A stretch of 64,000 nucleotides of DNA from Salinisphaera orenii subsp. orenii MK-B5 (GTDB lineage: Bacteria; Pseudomonadota; Gammaproteobacteria; Nevskiales; Salinisphaeraceae). This document shows positions 50,161 to 58,532 of this stretch, piece by piece. The position numbers and the translations under genes are program-made. Within the stretch, counting starts at the first letter, position 1. The number at the start of each line of letters is the position of its first letter. Location of the stretch: the NCBI RefSeq assembly GCF_003788635.1, contig NZ_AYKH01000004.1, positions 62,001 through 126,000 of the forward strand, read 5' to 3'. The notes under the pieces are model-generated. The model was not told where the DNA came from. It did not search any database and saw only the letters and a list, made by a program, of their open reading frames with translations.

Positions 50161-51122
50161 GAAGTGCTCATCGAGTGAACCCATGACTCAATCTTGGACT
50201 TTTCTGCCGAATCCATCCGATATAGTTTTGCCTTACAGTATTCTTGCGCTCCATTTGTTAGACGACTGGTTGTGGCTACGATGCCTTTTGTTGCCCCGGC
50301 ATCATCCACTGTTGCCCAGAACGCCCGAACGGAATCAACTTGCACCGGATTCTGCTCAGAATATTGCTTGCACTGAACCAAAATCATTTGCGGCCCAGAA
50401 ATCGGATCGTTTTTCTTCACTATTACATCAATCCCACCATCGCCACGCCCTTGCGTCACTTCCACTTCGTAGCCGTTTTTGCGGAAGTATTCCCCTGTAA
50501 GGTACTCAAATTGTCGCCAATGAATTTCACCAACCTCCGCTATCTGGCGTGACAAATAGTCAATATATCGTTGATCAAAGTAGCAGCCGGAATCTTCTGA
50601 ATCAGGGATTTCTTCAGATTCAAACAGTGCGTCTAGAGGTACAGATCCATTCCAATCGACCGATTCAGGCATTTCATTATGGAAAACATACCTATCTTTG
50701 TAGTCTCTAATAAGGCCGCCGAACTCAGGTATGGAGGAGTATTCTTCCGGCATTTCTCGCTTATACAAGGCGTTCTCCGCGAGATGGTGTTGAATCAATG
50801 AGCAAACTTCGACCTTCTTCATCACATCATGAGCATCTACACCAAAACGCGACAGATTGTTCTCCACAAAATCAATGACAACACCCGAAAGATCTCTCTC
50901 GTTCTGCAAATAGCCAACCTTGTACATCAAATGAATAAAAGCTTCCTCAAAATCTAACATATCTATTCTGATGAGCTCTTCCTTGTTCCCTTCCCACCAG
51001 CCCTCTGACAAGTCGTTGAGGAGACCAAGTGCTTTGCTTTCTGAAAGCGTTAATCCGGCCTTGATGCCCACAAGGTCAATCAAATTGTCAACTAGATGCT
51101 GCCTGGGAGACCAAATATGCAC
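50127..51122 (-). CDS. Mrr-type restriction endonuclease-like protein (cassette gene)
   Basis: A 331-residue protein. An unassigned N-terminal half (about 1-195) is followed by an Mrr_cat domain: WRQFEYLTGEYFRKNGYEV, TQGRGDGGIDVIV (catalytic Asp, about 232), ILVQCKQYSEQNPV (Gln-x-Lys, about 250-252) and TKGIVATTSRLTNGAQEYC. This is a PD-(D/E)xK nuclease pattern of the Mrr/RecB family, often directed at modified or foreign DNA. The last residues (HNNAFQRTSR) are encoded by the attC itself, an expected consequence of gene capture by an integron. First gene of the array in the direction of transcription. Confidence 0.85.
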   Translation of the reverse strand: MHIWSPRQHLVDNLIDLVGIKAGLTLSESKALGLLNDLSEGWWEGNKEELIRIDMLDFEEAFIHLMYKVGYLQNERDLSGVVIDFVENNLSRFGVDAHDVMKKVEVCSLIQHHLAENALYKREMPEEYSSIPEFGGLIRDYKDRYVFHNEMPESVDWNGSVPLDALFESEEIPDSEDSGCYFDQRYIDYLSRQIAEVGEIHWRQFEYLTGEYFRKNGYEVEVTQGRGDGGIDVIVKKNDPISGPQMILVQCKQYSEQNPVQVDSVRAFWATVDDAGATKGIVATTSRLTNGAQEYCKAKLYRMDSAEKSKIESWVHSMSTSHNNAFQRTSR

Positions 51123-51190
51123 TTCAATTCCTCATCAATCGCATAACGCCAAGTATACGGCTGCTGCTAGGTATAGCGCTCACTTAGAAA

Positions 51191-51256
51191 TTCCTATAAC
51201 GATGCCTCTGCGCCGCGAATAAAGCATTTTATGTTCGGATTGTTCTGTTATAGGAA
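51191..51256. repeat. inverted repeat at the edge of the cassette array
   Basis: TTCCTATAAC (51191-51200) and its exact complement GTTATAGGAA (51247-51256), 46 bases apart, lie upstream of the array's first R' site. They could be the remains of an attC or attI, of a mobile-element end, or a regulatory palindrome. The DNA between is AT-rich. Confidence 0.6.
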
Positions 51257-51396
51257 CACGCCGGATCGCCGGGTGCGGACGAGTGGAATTGTGCTCATGA
51301 ACGAAGCGCGTGCTATCTCGAAAGATATGCGATGAAGGTGGTCGATATGGATCACGGGTTGGGCAGCTGTTTGCCATTGTCCAATTCCTTTCCTGG

Positions 51397-53163
51397 TTAC
51401 CTCTGCGATGTGCTCTCGGACGTGTTTTCGAAGCCGCATGCGTCGGCGGAGGTACAGAACAGCTCCGGCTGAGCCGGTTCGAGGCCGGTGAGTGTCAGTG
51501 TCGGCGTGGCCAGGCTGATGCCGAGCTGGTCGAGAATTGGGTCCAGGATCGGGCCCAGGGCGGTTTCGGTTAGCGTTTGAAGCAGGTCGGTGATGCCGTT
51601 CAAGGCGCCGCGCAGCAATGGCCGCGTCAATTCGGAGAGTAGATCGCCCAAGCCATCGAGGATGCTTCCTAGCCATCCGCCGCTGTTGTTCTGCAGGAGC
51701 TCGAAGTCGAGGTTGATGTTGCCCAGCAGTGAGGCGATGTCGGCGGTGCGCAGTTCCTGGTCGGCCTCGATGGTGCGGGGCAGATCGTCGAGGTCCTGGA
51801 TGTCGTCGAACACCGGGGTGTAGTCGTCCGGTTCGGGGAGGGTGGATTGCGCATCGTTGTAGTTGAATACTTCGGCCACCGAGGTGCCCAGTACGCGCAC
51901 GGCCGCGCGCGCGTCGGTGTTGATGCTGCCGTCCTCGTTGACCGTGCCGATGGCGGCGGCGGCCGGTGCCGTCGATGCGCGGGTGGCGACCCGATAACGG
52001 CGGTCGTCTCGCGACGGGCAGTCGATGCGCTCGAGGTCGGCCCGGCCCTGAGCGACCTGAATCGCCACGGGCAGGGTCACGCGCGCCACTTCCGCCAGGC
52101 CGCCGAGCTCCAGATTCAGGTCGAGTCGCAACCCCAGGGATACTTGTGACGAATACACGGTGGTGTAGTAATCGCCGTCGGCATTCGTGCCCGCGGGGCC
52201 GATGGCGAGAGAGGCGGGCTCGAGCAGGCGCAGGTCCACGCTGACGCCGCCGAGGCCCGTCGGTAGACTGTCCAGGTCCAGAGGAAGATCGACGGCCGAC
52301 TCGCGGTCCGCGGCGACCAGCTGGGCCGCGGCGTTGACGATGCTGCCGAGCGCGATCGAGGCCTCGCCGCCGACCGGGCCGGCGAGGTCGAGAATCTCGG
52401 AAAGCGGCTGGTCGCCGAGTACGCTCTGCACGGTGCCGACCACGCTTCGCGAGAGCGTGTTGATCTGGTCGGACACGTTGTCCAGCGCTTCGCCGACGGT
52501 CACCCGGGCGACGTCCTCGCGCGTCACCGCGGACGCATCCACGCCGAGCAGGTCGGCCAGGGTGACGCTCACTTCGGCCAGATCGCCGAGGCTGGCGACG
52601 TCGACGTCGGTGCCCAGCAGCGCGGACAGCAGTTCGGGCTCGACGCTGGCGAGCGTGGTGCCGAGTTGCAGCCCGGCCGTGGGCAGGCTGCGCGCTCCGG
52701 CCGATGCCGACAGCGTCGTCTCCTCGTCGTTGAACAGGGCGAACAGCGGCTGGAAGTTGCGGTCGGTGAGCGTCAGCCGCACGCCGTTCGGCTTGTCGTC
52801 GACGCCGGTCGCGTCGTCGAAGGCGTACAGGCCGTCGCGTGCGTCGATGCGGCCGGTGTCGAGCCTCGCCAGCGCGGGGCGGCTGTCCTCGTCGCGGCCG
52901 GCGAAATTCTGCGCGACGCTTGCGAGGGCGGCGTCGTCCGGCGAGCCGTCGCTCAGATCGTTCCGGCATTCGCTGGCTGCGCGTGCGGCGTCGAGCGCCG
53001 CCAGATTCGCCGCCGACTGCAGCCGGGCCTGCGCCGCATAAAGCCGGCCGGTATCGATCGCCAGGGCCAGTAACGCCACGGCCGCGACGATGAAGGCCGC
53101 GGTCATGATCAGGATGGCGCCGCGCTGGCGCCGGGCACCGGCTGGTGGTTGGCGGCGTGTCAC
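51397..53163 (-). CDS. TadG-like pilus/surface-assembly protein
   Basis: A 588-residue protein. The N-terminus QRGAILIMTAAFIVAAVALL is a TadE/TadG-type membrane segment with the (R)G-A motif, followed by AIDTGRLYAAQARLQSAANL and ALDAARAASE, the TadG/DUF2134 opening. The remaining ~540 residues are extracytoplasmic and helical, rich in Leu, Asp, Val and Thr, with many I(A)SLLG/DLLGV-type segments that could be imperfect repeats. GTG start with CGAGG upstream. There are no tad pilus genes around it. Family role: assembly or surface presentation of Flp/Tad pili, though large solo relatives are uncharacterised. Confidence 0.75.
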   Translation of the reverse strand: MTRRQPPAGARRQRGAILIMTAAFIVAAVALLALAIDTGRLYAAQARLQSAANLAALDAARAASECRNDLSDGSPDDAALASVAQNFAGRDEDSRPALARLDTGRIDARDGLYAFDDATGVDDKPNGVRLTLTDRNFQPLFALFNDEETTLSASAGARSLPTAGLQLGTTLASVEPELLSALLGTDVDVASLGDLAEVSVTLADLLGVDASAVTREDVARVTVGEALDNVSDQINTLSRSVVGTVQSVLGDQPLSEILDLAGPVGGEASIALGSIVNAAAQLVAADRESAVDLPLDLDSLPTGLGGVSVDLRLLEPASLAIGPAGTNADGDYYTTVYSSQVSLGLRLDLNLELGGLAEVARVTLPVAIQVAQGRADLERIDCPSRDDRRYRVATRASTAPAAAAIGTVNEDGSINTDARAAVRVLGTSVAEVFNYNDAQSTLPEPDDYTPVFDDIQDLDDLPRTIEADQELRTADIASLLGNINLDFELLQNNSGGWLGSILDGLGDLLSELTRPLLRGALNGITDLLQTLTETALGPILDPILDQLGISLATPTLTLTGLEPAQPELFCTSADACGFENTSESTSQR

Positions 53164-53333
53164 CTCGGTCGGTCTCCCCCGTGCTGCGTCGCCCTGGGGC
53201 GGCTGGCGTACACTTCGACTCGTATCAGGCTATCGGCCGCTGTGGCTGCGACTGAACACGGTCATGGGCAGCGGCCAATCGAGCGCGTAGACTTGCGCCG
53301 CCTTCACGGGGAGCTGGCGAGACAGGCACAGGC

Positions 53334-55127
53334 ATGAGCATGCTGGAGTACACCGTGACGCCGGTCGATGCGCCCGCGCATCGCTATCGCGTCGAGATGC
53401 GGGCGCGCGTGCGGCCCGGCCGGCCGCTGCGCCTGAATCTGCCGACCTGGATCCCCGGCAGTTACGTGATCCGTGATTTCGCCCGGCACCTGCTGTCGAT
53501 CGCCGCGTACTGCGAGGGCGAGGCCGTGCCGCTGACCGCGGTCACGCGCGCGTCCTGGGAATGCCTGCCGACGACGGCCGAGCTGGTTCTCGTCTGCGAG
53601 TTTCATGCACGGGATGCCTCCGTGCGCGCGGCCTATCTCGACGACCGCCGCGGTTTCTTCAATTTCACGTCGCTGGCGATCCGGCCGGAGGCGCTGGCCA
53701 ACGCGCCCTGCCGGGTAACGCTGGCGCCGCCGACGGGCATCGACGGCTGGCAGCTCGCCACCACGCTCGCCGCGGACTCGGTGGATGCGCGCGGCTTCGG
53801 CACCTACCACGCGGACAGCTACTGGGACCTCATCGATCAGCCCGTGGCCATGGGGGCGGCGATCGAGCACGTGCCGTTCACGGTGCGCGACGTGCCACAC
53901 GCTTTCGTTCTGCTCGGGCGTCACGACGCCGACACGCGGCGTCTGGCCGCCGATCTGGCCGCGGTCTGCGAGGCCCAGGCCGCGGTCTTCGGCGAACTGC
54001 CGGCGACGCAGTATCTGTTCCTCGCCCAGATCGTGGCCCGCGGCTACGGCGGGCTCGAGCATCGCGAATCGAGCGTGCTCCAGGTGGCCCGCGACGCGCT
54101 GCCGGCCGCGCTCGGCCCGGCGGACGGCGCGGCCGAACGCAGTGCCGCCTACGAGACCCTGCTGGGCCTGTGCAGCCACGAATACTTCCACCTCTGGAAC
54201 GTCAAGCGGATCCGGCCGGCCGCGGTGGCGGAGAGCGATCTCTCCGAGGAGGCGCACTTCCGCGATCTGTGGGCCTACGAGGGCGTGACGTCGTATTACG
54301 ACGATCTGGCCCTGGTGCGCGCCGGGCTGATCGACGAGCAGGCCTATCTCGATCGTCTCGCGCGCCTGGCCACGCGGATCGAGCGCACGCCGGGTCGGCA
54401 TCGCCAGAGCCTGGCCCAGTCCAGCTTCGACGCCTGGCTGAAGTTCTACCGCCCGGACGAGAACACCCCGAACGCGGTGGTCAGCTATTACGGCAAGGGC
54501 GCCCAGTTCGCACTGGCGCTGGATCTGATGCTGCGCCTGGACACCGACGAGCGGGCGAGCCTCGACGACGTCATGCGCCGCGCCTGGAGCGAATACGGCC
54601 GGCATCACACGCCGATGCCGGAGAACGGGCTGGCGGAGATCGCTGGCCGCGTCAGCGGTCTGGAGCTGGCGGCGTTCTTTGATCATCACCTGAACACCAC
54701 CGCGGATGCCCCCTGGGCCGAACGTCTGGCCGCTTTCGGCGTGCGCGCGACCTGCGCGCCGGCCGGCGACGACGAGGCGGCGCTGCTCGGCCGGCTGGGC
54801 CTGCGGCTGGCCGCCGGCGAGCTGCCGCGGGTCATGCACGTGTACGACGGCACGCCGGCGCGGGCCGCGGGTCTGGCGGCGGGCGACCGGTTGATCGCCT
54901 TCGACGGGCTGGCCGTCGACGACGGTCTGGGCGGGCGTCTGGCACGCCATCCCGCCGGCGCCCGGGTCGCCGTCCATCTGCTGCGCGGCGACGAACTGCT
55001 GGAGCGCACGGTCACGCTCGCCGCGGCCGCCGCACCCGAGTGGCATCTGACCATCGACGACAGCGCGGACGCTGCCGCCCACGCCCGGCGCCGCCGCTGG
55101 TTGAGCCATGGCCACGACGCGTCCTGA
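53334..55127 (+). CDS. M61 family metallopeptidase with C-terminal PDZ domain
   Basis: A 597-residue protein of the glycyl-aminopeptidase M61 family. The N-terminal domain opens with TVTPVDAPAHRYRVEMRARV; the NLPTWIPGSYVIRDFARHL segment is an M61 signature. The catalytic site is SHEYFHLWNVKRIRP with HExxH at residues 282-286, and WAYEGVTSYYDDLALVRAGL holds the third zinc ligand (Glu). The C-terminal PDZ part is RVMHVYDGTPARAAGLAAGD and similar. There is no signal peptide. It overlaps the acyl-CoA ligase start by 20 bases. Members often cleave N-terminal Gly/Ala and may be cytosolic. Confidence 0.92.
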   Translation: MSMLEYTVTPVDAPAHRYRVEMRARVRPGRPLRLNLPTWIPGSYVIRDFARHLLSIAAYCEGEAVPLTAVTRASWECLPTTAELVLVCEFHARDASVRAAYLDDRRGFFNFTSLAIRPEALANAPCRVTLAPPTGIDGWQLATTLAADSVDARGFGTYHADSYWDLIDQPVAMGAAIEHVPFTVRDVPHAFVLLGRHDADTRRLAADLAAVCEAQAAVFGELPATQYLFLAQIVARGYGGLEHRESSVLQVARDALPAALGPADGAAERSAAYETLLGLCSHEYFHLWNVKRIRPAAVAESDLSEEAHFRDLWAYEGVTSYYDDLALVRAGLIDEQAYLDRLARLATRIERTPGRHRQSLAQSSFDAWLKFYRPDENTPNAVVSYYGKGAQFALALDLMLRLDTDERASLDDVMRRAWSEYGRHHTPMPENGLAEIAGRVSGLELAAFFDHHLNTTADAPWAERLAAFGVRATCAPAGDDEAALLGRLGLRLAAGELPRVMHVYDGTPARAAGLAAGDRLIAFDGLAVDDGLGGRLARHPAGARVAVHLLRGDELLERTVTLAAAAAPEWHLTIDDSADAAAHARRRRWLSHGHDAS

Positions 55128-56955
55128 ACACTGGATCGCGCCCGAGGCGGCCGACACGCTCTGCGGACTGTTCGCCGCGCGCGTGGCCCGCAGTCCGGAT
55201 GCGCTGGCCTATCGGTTCTATTCGCCGCGCCGCCACGCCTGGGTCGAGCTGACCTGGGCCCAGGCCGCGGACCGCGTGGCGGCCTGGCGCGCGGTACTCG
55301 ACGAAGCCGGCATCGGCCGCGGCGACCGGGTCGCGATCATGCTGCGCAACAGTCCGGAATGGCTGTGCGTGGATCAGGCGGTGATGTCGCTGGGCGCGAT
55401 CACGGTGGGGCTGTTCTGCAACGACACGCCGGCCAGCAACGCCCATCTCATCGCCGACAGCGGCGCGCGGCTGCTGGTCGCGGTCAAGGCGCGCTGGGCG
55501 GAGCGCATTCTGGCGGCCGACGACTGCCCCGACCTGGAGCGGGCGCTGATCTTCTCGGGGGAGCCGCCCGAGAACACGCGCATCGCCAGTGCGGACGCCG
55601 CGCTGGCCGCGCATCGGGATGCGGCGCCGCCGGATCGCGCCGAAGCCGGTGCCCTGGCCAGCCTCATCTACACCTCGGGCTCGGCCGGGCGGGCCCGCGG
55701 CGCGATGCTTACCCACGCCAATCTGCTGTCCAACGCCCACGCCACCGCGGATGCGCTGCCGGCGATCGACGACGAGCACGCGCTGTCCTATGTGCCGCTG
55801 CCGCACAGCTACGAACGCGTGGTCAACGCCTATCGCGCGATGATCGTGGGCGCGGTGATCACCTTCTGCCGCCATCCGCGGTTTCTCGGGCTGACGCTGG
55901 CGCGGGCGCCGATCACCACGCTGGTGGGCGTGCCGCGGATCTACGAGCGCTTCTATGTGGAGCTCAACCGCTGGATCGCGCGCCAGCCGCGCTTCATGCA
56001 GCGGCTGGTGCGCCTGACGATCGCCACCGGCCAGTCCGTGTTCGAGCGCCAGCAGGGGCGCAGCCGCCGGCGCGCGCGGCACCTGCTCTGGCCGCTGCTG
56101 CGCTACTTCGTGGCGCGGCCGTGTCTGCGCCGGTTCGGCGGCCAGATGGAGGTCGCGATCTCGGGCGCGGCGGCGCTGCCGTACCCGGTCGCGCGCACGC
56201 TGGTCGGCCTCGGTCTGCCGGTGCTGCAGGGCTACGGCCTGACCGAGGCCGGCCCGGTGGTCAGCGTGAACCGCATCGACGACAACCAGCTGGACAGCGT
56301 CGGTCGGGTGCTCGACGGCATCGAGACCAAGATCGGCCCGGACAACGAACTGCTCGTGCGCGGCCCGGGGGTGATGCAGGGCTACTGGAACCGGCCGGCA
56401 GTCAGCGACACGTCGCTGTCGGCCGGCGGCTGGCTGCACACCGGCGACAAGGTCAGCCGGCTGGACAAGCAGCGGCTCTATCTCACCGGACGCATGAAGG
56501 AGATCGTGGTGATGACCACCGGCGAGAAGGCCTCGCCGGAGCCGATCGAGGAGACGCTGCAGCTGGACGAGCTGGTCGAGCGCGCGGTGGTGGTCGGCGA
56601 GGCCCGGCCGGTGCTGGCGGCGGTCGTGAGCTGTTCGGCCGAGACGCTGACACCGGTGATGCAGCGCCTGTCGCTGGACCCGGCGGCGCCGGCGAGTCTG
56701 ATCAGCGCGCGGCTGGAGAATTTCTTCATCGAGCGCTTCGCCGTGCTGCTCGCCGGCTACCCGACCCATGCGCAGATCCGGCGCGTGGCGATCACCACCG
56801 ACCGCTGGAGCGAGCACAACGGGCTGGTCACCGCGACCGGCAAGATCCGGCGACGCCGGGTCGCGCGCTGCTATGCTCGCGAGATCACCCGGTTGTACGG
56901 GCGTCGCACGCCGGGCGAGAAGATGGACGTATCGCAGAATACCAATCTGGGGTAG
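55108..56955 (+). CDS. long-chain acyl-CoA synthetase (FAA1/FadD15-like)
   Basis: A 615-residue AMP-forming ligase. The P-loop reads LIYTSGSAGRARGAMLTHAN: Ser-Gly-Ser-Ala-Gly-Arg-Ala-Arg-Gly, with Arg where Lys is usually conserved. Other elements are typical: SYVPLPHSYER, VGVPRIYERFYVEL, LQGYGLTEAGPVV, WLHTGDKVSRLDKQRLYLTG and the C-terminal ATGKIRRRR with the catalytic lysine. The combination fits FadD15/long-chain-fatty-acid-CoA ligases of the FAA type. It overlaps the M61 gene by 20 bases and is three bases from plsY, suggesting a link to lipid synthesis rather than to degradation. Confidence 0.9.
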   Translation: MATTRPEHWIAPEAADTLCGLFAARVARSPDALAYRFYSPRRHAWVELTWAQAADRVAAWRAVLDEAGIGRGDRVAIMLRNSPEWLCVDQAVMSLGAITVGLFCNDTPASNAHLIADSGARLLVAVKARWAERILAADDCPDLERALIFSGEPPENTRIASADAALAAHRDAAPPDRAEAGALASLIYTSGSAGRARGAMLTHANLLSNAHATADALPAIDDEHALSYVPLPHSYERVVNAYRAMIVGAVITFCRHPRFLGLTLARAPITTLVGVPRIYERFYVELNRWIARQPRFMQRLVRLTIATGQSVFERQQGRSRRRARHLLWPLLRYFVARPCLRRFGGQMEVAISGAAALPYPVARTLVGLGLPVLQGYGLTEAGPVVSVNRIDDNQLDSVGRVLDGIETKIGPDNELLVRGPGVMQGYWNRPAVSDTSLSAGGWLHTGDKVSRLDKQRLYLTGRMKEIVVMTTGEKASPEPIEETLQLDELVERAVVVGEARPVLAAVVSCSAETLTPVMQRLSLDPAAPASLISARLENFFIERFAVLLAGYPTHAQIRRVAITTDRWSEHNGLVTATGKIRRRRVARCYAREITRLYGRRTPGEKMDVSQNTNLG

Positions 56956-56958
56956 GGG

Positions 56959-57576
56959 ATGAACGCGCTCGTGCTGTGTCTGGCCGTGGCGGCCGCCTAT
57001 CTGCTCGGCTCGCTGTCGGGCAGCCTGTTGCTCGCCCGCTTTTTCGGCGCCGTGGACGTGCGCGCTGCCGGCAGCGGCAACGCGGGCGCGACCAATGCCC
57101 TGCGCACCGGCGGTCGCGCCTTCGGGGCGGCGGTGCTGGTCTTCGACCTGGTCAAGGGGCTGCTCGCCGCACTCGCGCTGCCCGCGCTGTTCGGCCTCGA
57201 TCGTAGCGGGGCGCTGACCTGCGGCGCGGCCGCGGTCATCGGCCACGTCTATCCCGTGTTCTTCGGCTTTCGCGGCGGCAAGGGCGCGGCCACGCTGATC
57301 GGCGTGCTGCTGGCGCTGATGCCGATGGCGCTGCTGGTGGGCTTCGCGGTCTGGGTCGCGGCGCTGACGACCACCGGCTACGTCGGCTTTTCGACCATGA
57401 TCGGCATGGCCGGGATCGCGCTGGCGGTGATCGTCGCGCCCGGCGCGCTGGCCGCCGCCAAGCTCTTCGCGATCGCGATGACGGTGCTCATCATCTGGAC
57501 CCACCGGGCCAACGTCCAGCGCATGCGCGCCGGCCGGGAGCACCGGTTCACGCGTGTGATGTGGCGCAAGCCGTGA
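56959..57576 (+). CDS. plsY: glycerol-3-phosphate acyltransferase PlsY
   Basis: A 205-residue membrane protein, five helices. AYLLGSLSGSLLLARFFG, AAGSGNAGATNALRTGGRAF (the GSGNxGaTNxxR motif, the first catalytic block), LVFDLVKGLLAA (the D-x-x-KG block), HVYPVFFGFRGGKGAATLIG (the FrGGKGvAt block) and the final basic segment are all present. It transfers acyl groups from acyl-phosphate to glycerol-3-phosphate, the first step of phospholipid synthesis. Its stop overlaps the birA start (GTGA), and the acyl-CoA ligase precedes it directly. Confidence 0.96.
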   Translation: MNALVLCLAVAAAYLLGSLSGSLLLARFFGAVDVRAAGSGNAGATNALRTGGRAFGAAVLVFDLVKGLLAALALPALFGLDRSGALTCGAAAVIGHVYPVFFGFRGGKGAATLIGVLLALMPMALLVGFAVWVAALTTTGYVGFSTMIGMAGIALAVIVAPGALAAAKLFAIAMTVLIIWTHRANVQRMRAGREHRFTRVMWRKP

Positions 57577-58532
57577 CCGAGGCGCCCACGCTCGCGGGCC
57601 TGCTGGCCGACGGCGGCTGGCACCGGGGGCCCGCGCTCGCCGAAGCGCTGGGCGTGTCGCGGGCCGCGGTCTCGGCCCGGGTGGCGGACCTGCGTGCGCG
57701 CGGACTCGACGTGTTCTCGGTGGCCGGACGCGGCTATCGGCTGGCCGCGCCGCTGGAGTTGCTGGACAGCGCCGCCATTCGCGCCGCGCTGCCGGCCGAC
57801 GTCGGCGTGCTCGTGGACACGATCGACGTCCGCGAGCGTCTCGATTCCACCAACGCCGAGCTCGCCCGGACGCCGGTGACCGGAACCGCGGCGCTGCTCG
57901 CCGAGTATCAGTCCGCCGGCCGCGGTCGCGGCGCGCGCGGCTGGGTGTCGCCGTTCGGGGCGAATCTGTATCTGTCGGTGTCGGCGCCCCTGGGCGCGCC
58001 GCGGGCGCCGATCGGCGCGCTCAGTCTGGCGGTGGGGGTGGCGCTCGCCGATGCGCTCACCGCATTCGGGGCGCGCGACATCGGCCTGAAGTGGCCGAAC
58101 GATCTCTGGGCGGGCGGACGCAAGCTCGGCGGCATCCTCATCGAGCATCGCGGCGAGATCGGCGGCGGCGCCCGCGTGATCGTCGGCATCGGCCTGAATC
58201 TGACCATGCAGACGGTCGACATCGACCAGCCCTGGACGCGCCTGGCCGATCACATGGACCGTCTCGGCTCGCGCAACGCGGTGGCCGGCGTGGTGCTGGG
58301 CGGCGTGCTGCGGGCGCTGGACGGCTTTCAGTCGCAGGGTTTCGAGCCGTTCCAGGCCCGCTGGCCGGTCTTCGATGTCGCTCGCGATGCGCCGGTGCGC
58401 GTGATCGAGGGCGACGGCGAGCAGGTGGGCATCGCCCGCGGCATCGGCCCCGACGGCGCGCTGCAGGTCGAGATCGGCGGGCGGACGCGGCCCGTCTATT
58501 CGGGCGATGTCAGCCTGCGGCTCGGCGCATGA
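57573..58532 (+). CDS. birA: biotin--[acetyl-CoA-carboxylase] ligase/regulator
   Basis: A 319-residue BirA with an N-terminal helix-turn-helix (RGPALAEALGVSRAAVSARVADL) followed by the ligase core: ERLDSTNAELAR, EYQSAGRGRGARGWVSPF (the GRGRxGR loop), LKWPNDLWAGGRKLGGILIE (biotin/AMP site) and VGIGLNLTM, then a C-terminal SH3-like domain. It attaches biotin to the carboxylase carrier protein and represses biotin genes. GTG 57573 overlapping the plsY stop is preferred to GTG 57561. Stop overlaps coaX ATG. Confidence 0.95.
   Translation: MTEAPTLAGLLADGGWHRGPALAEALGVSRAAVSARVADLRARGLDVFSVAGRGYRLAAPLELLDSAAIRAALPADVGVLVDTIDVRERLDSTNAELARTPVTGTAALLAEYQSAGRGRGARGWVSPFGANLYLSVSAPLGAPRAPIGALSLAVGVALADALTAFGARDIGLKWPNDLWAGGRKLGGILIEHRGEIGGGARVIVGIGLNLTMQTVDIDQPWTRLADHMDRLGSRNAVAGVVLGGVLRALDGFQSQGFEPFQARWPVFDVARDAPVRVIEGDGEQVGIARGIGPDGALQVEIGGRTRPVYSGDVSLRLGA

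Larger units (their letters stand above)
46215..51147 (-). other. integron gene-cassette array, four cassettes, no integrase visible
   Basis: Four minus-strand genes, each followed by an attC-like site on its own strand, with lower GC than the flanks. In the order of transcription: Mrr-type nuclease, membrane protein, OLD-type ATPase, GIY-YIG protein. The core sites are GTTATGC (51147-51141), attC3, attC1, attC2, then AGCTAAC (46221-46215). For three cassettes the R'' site at the end is the exact complement of the R' site at the beginning of the same cassette (GTTATGC/GCATAAC, GTTAGGC/GCCTAAC, GTTAGCT/AGCTAAC); the OLD cassette differs by one base. No intI is seen, so it is a CALIN or the visible end of a larger integron. 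Confidence 0.8.
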
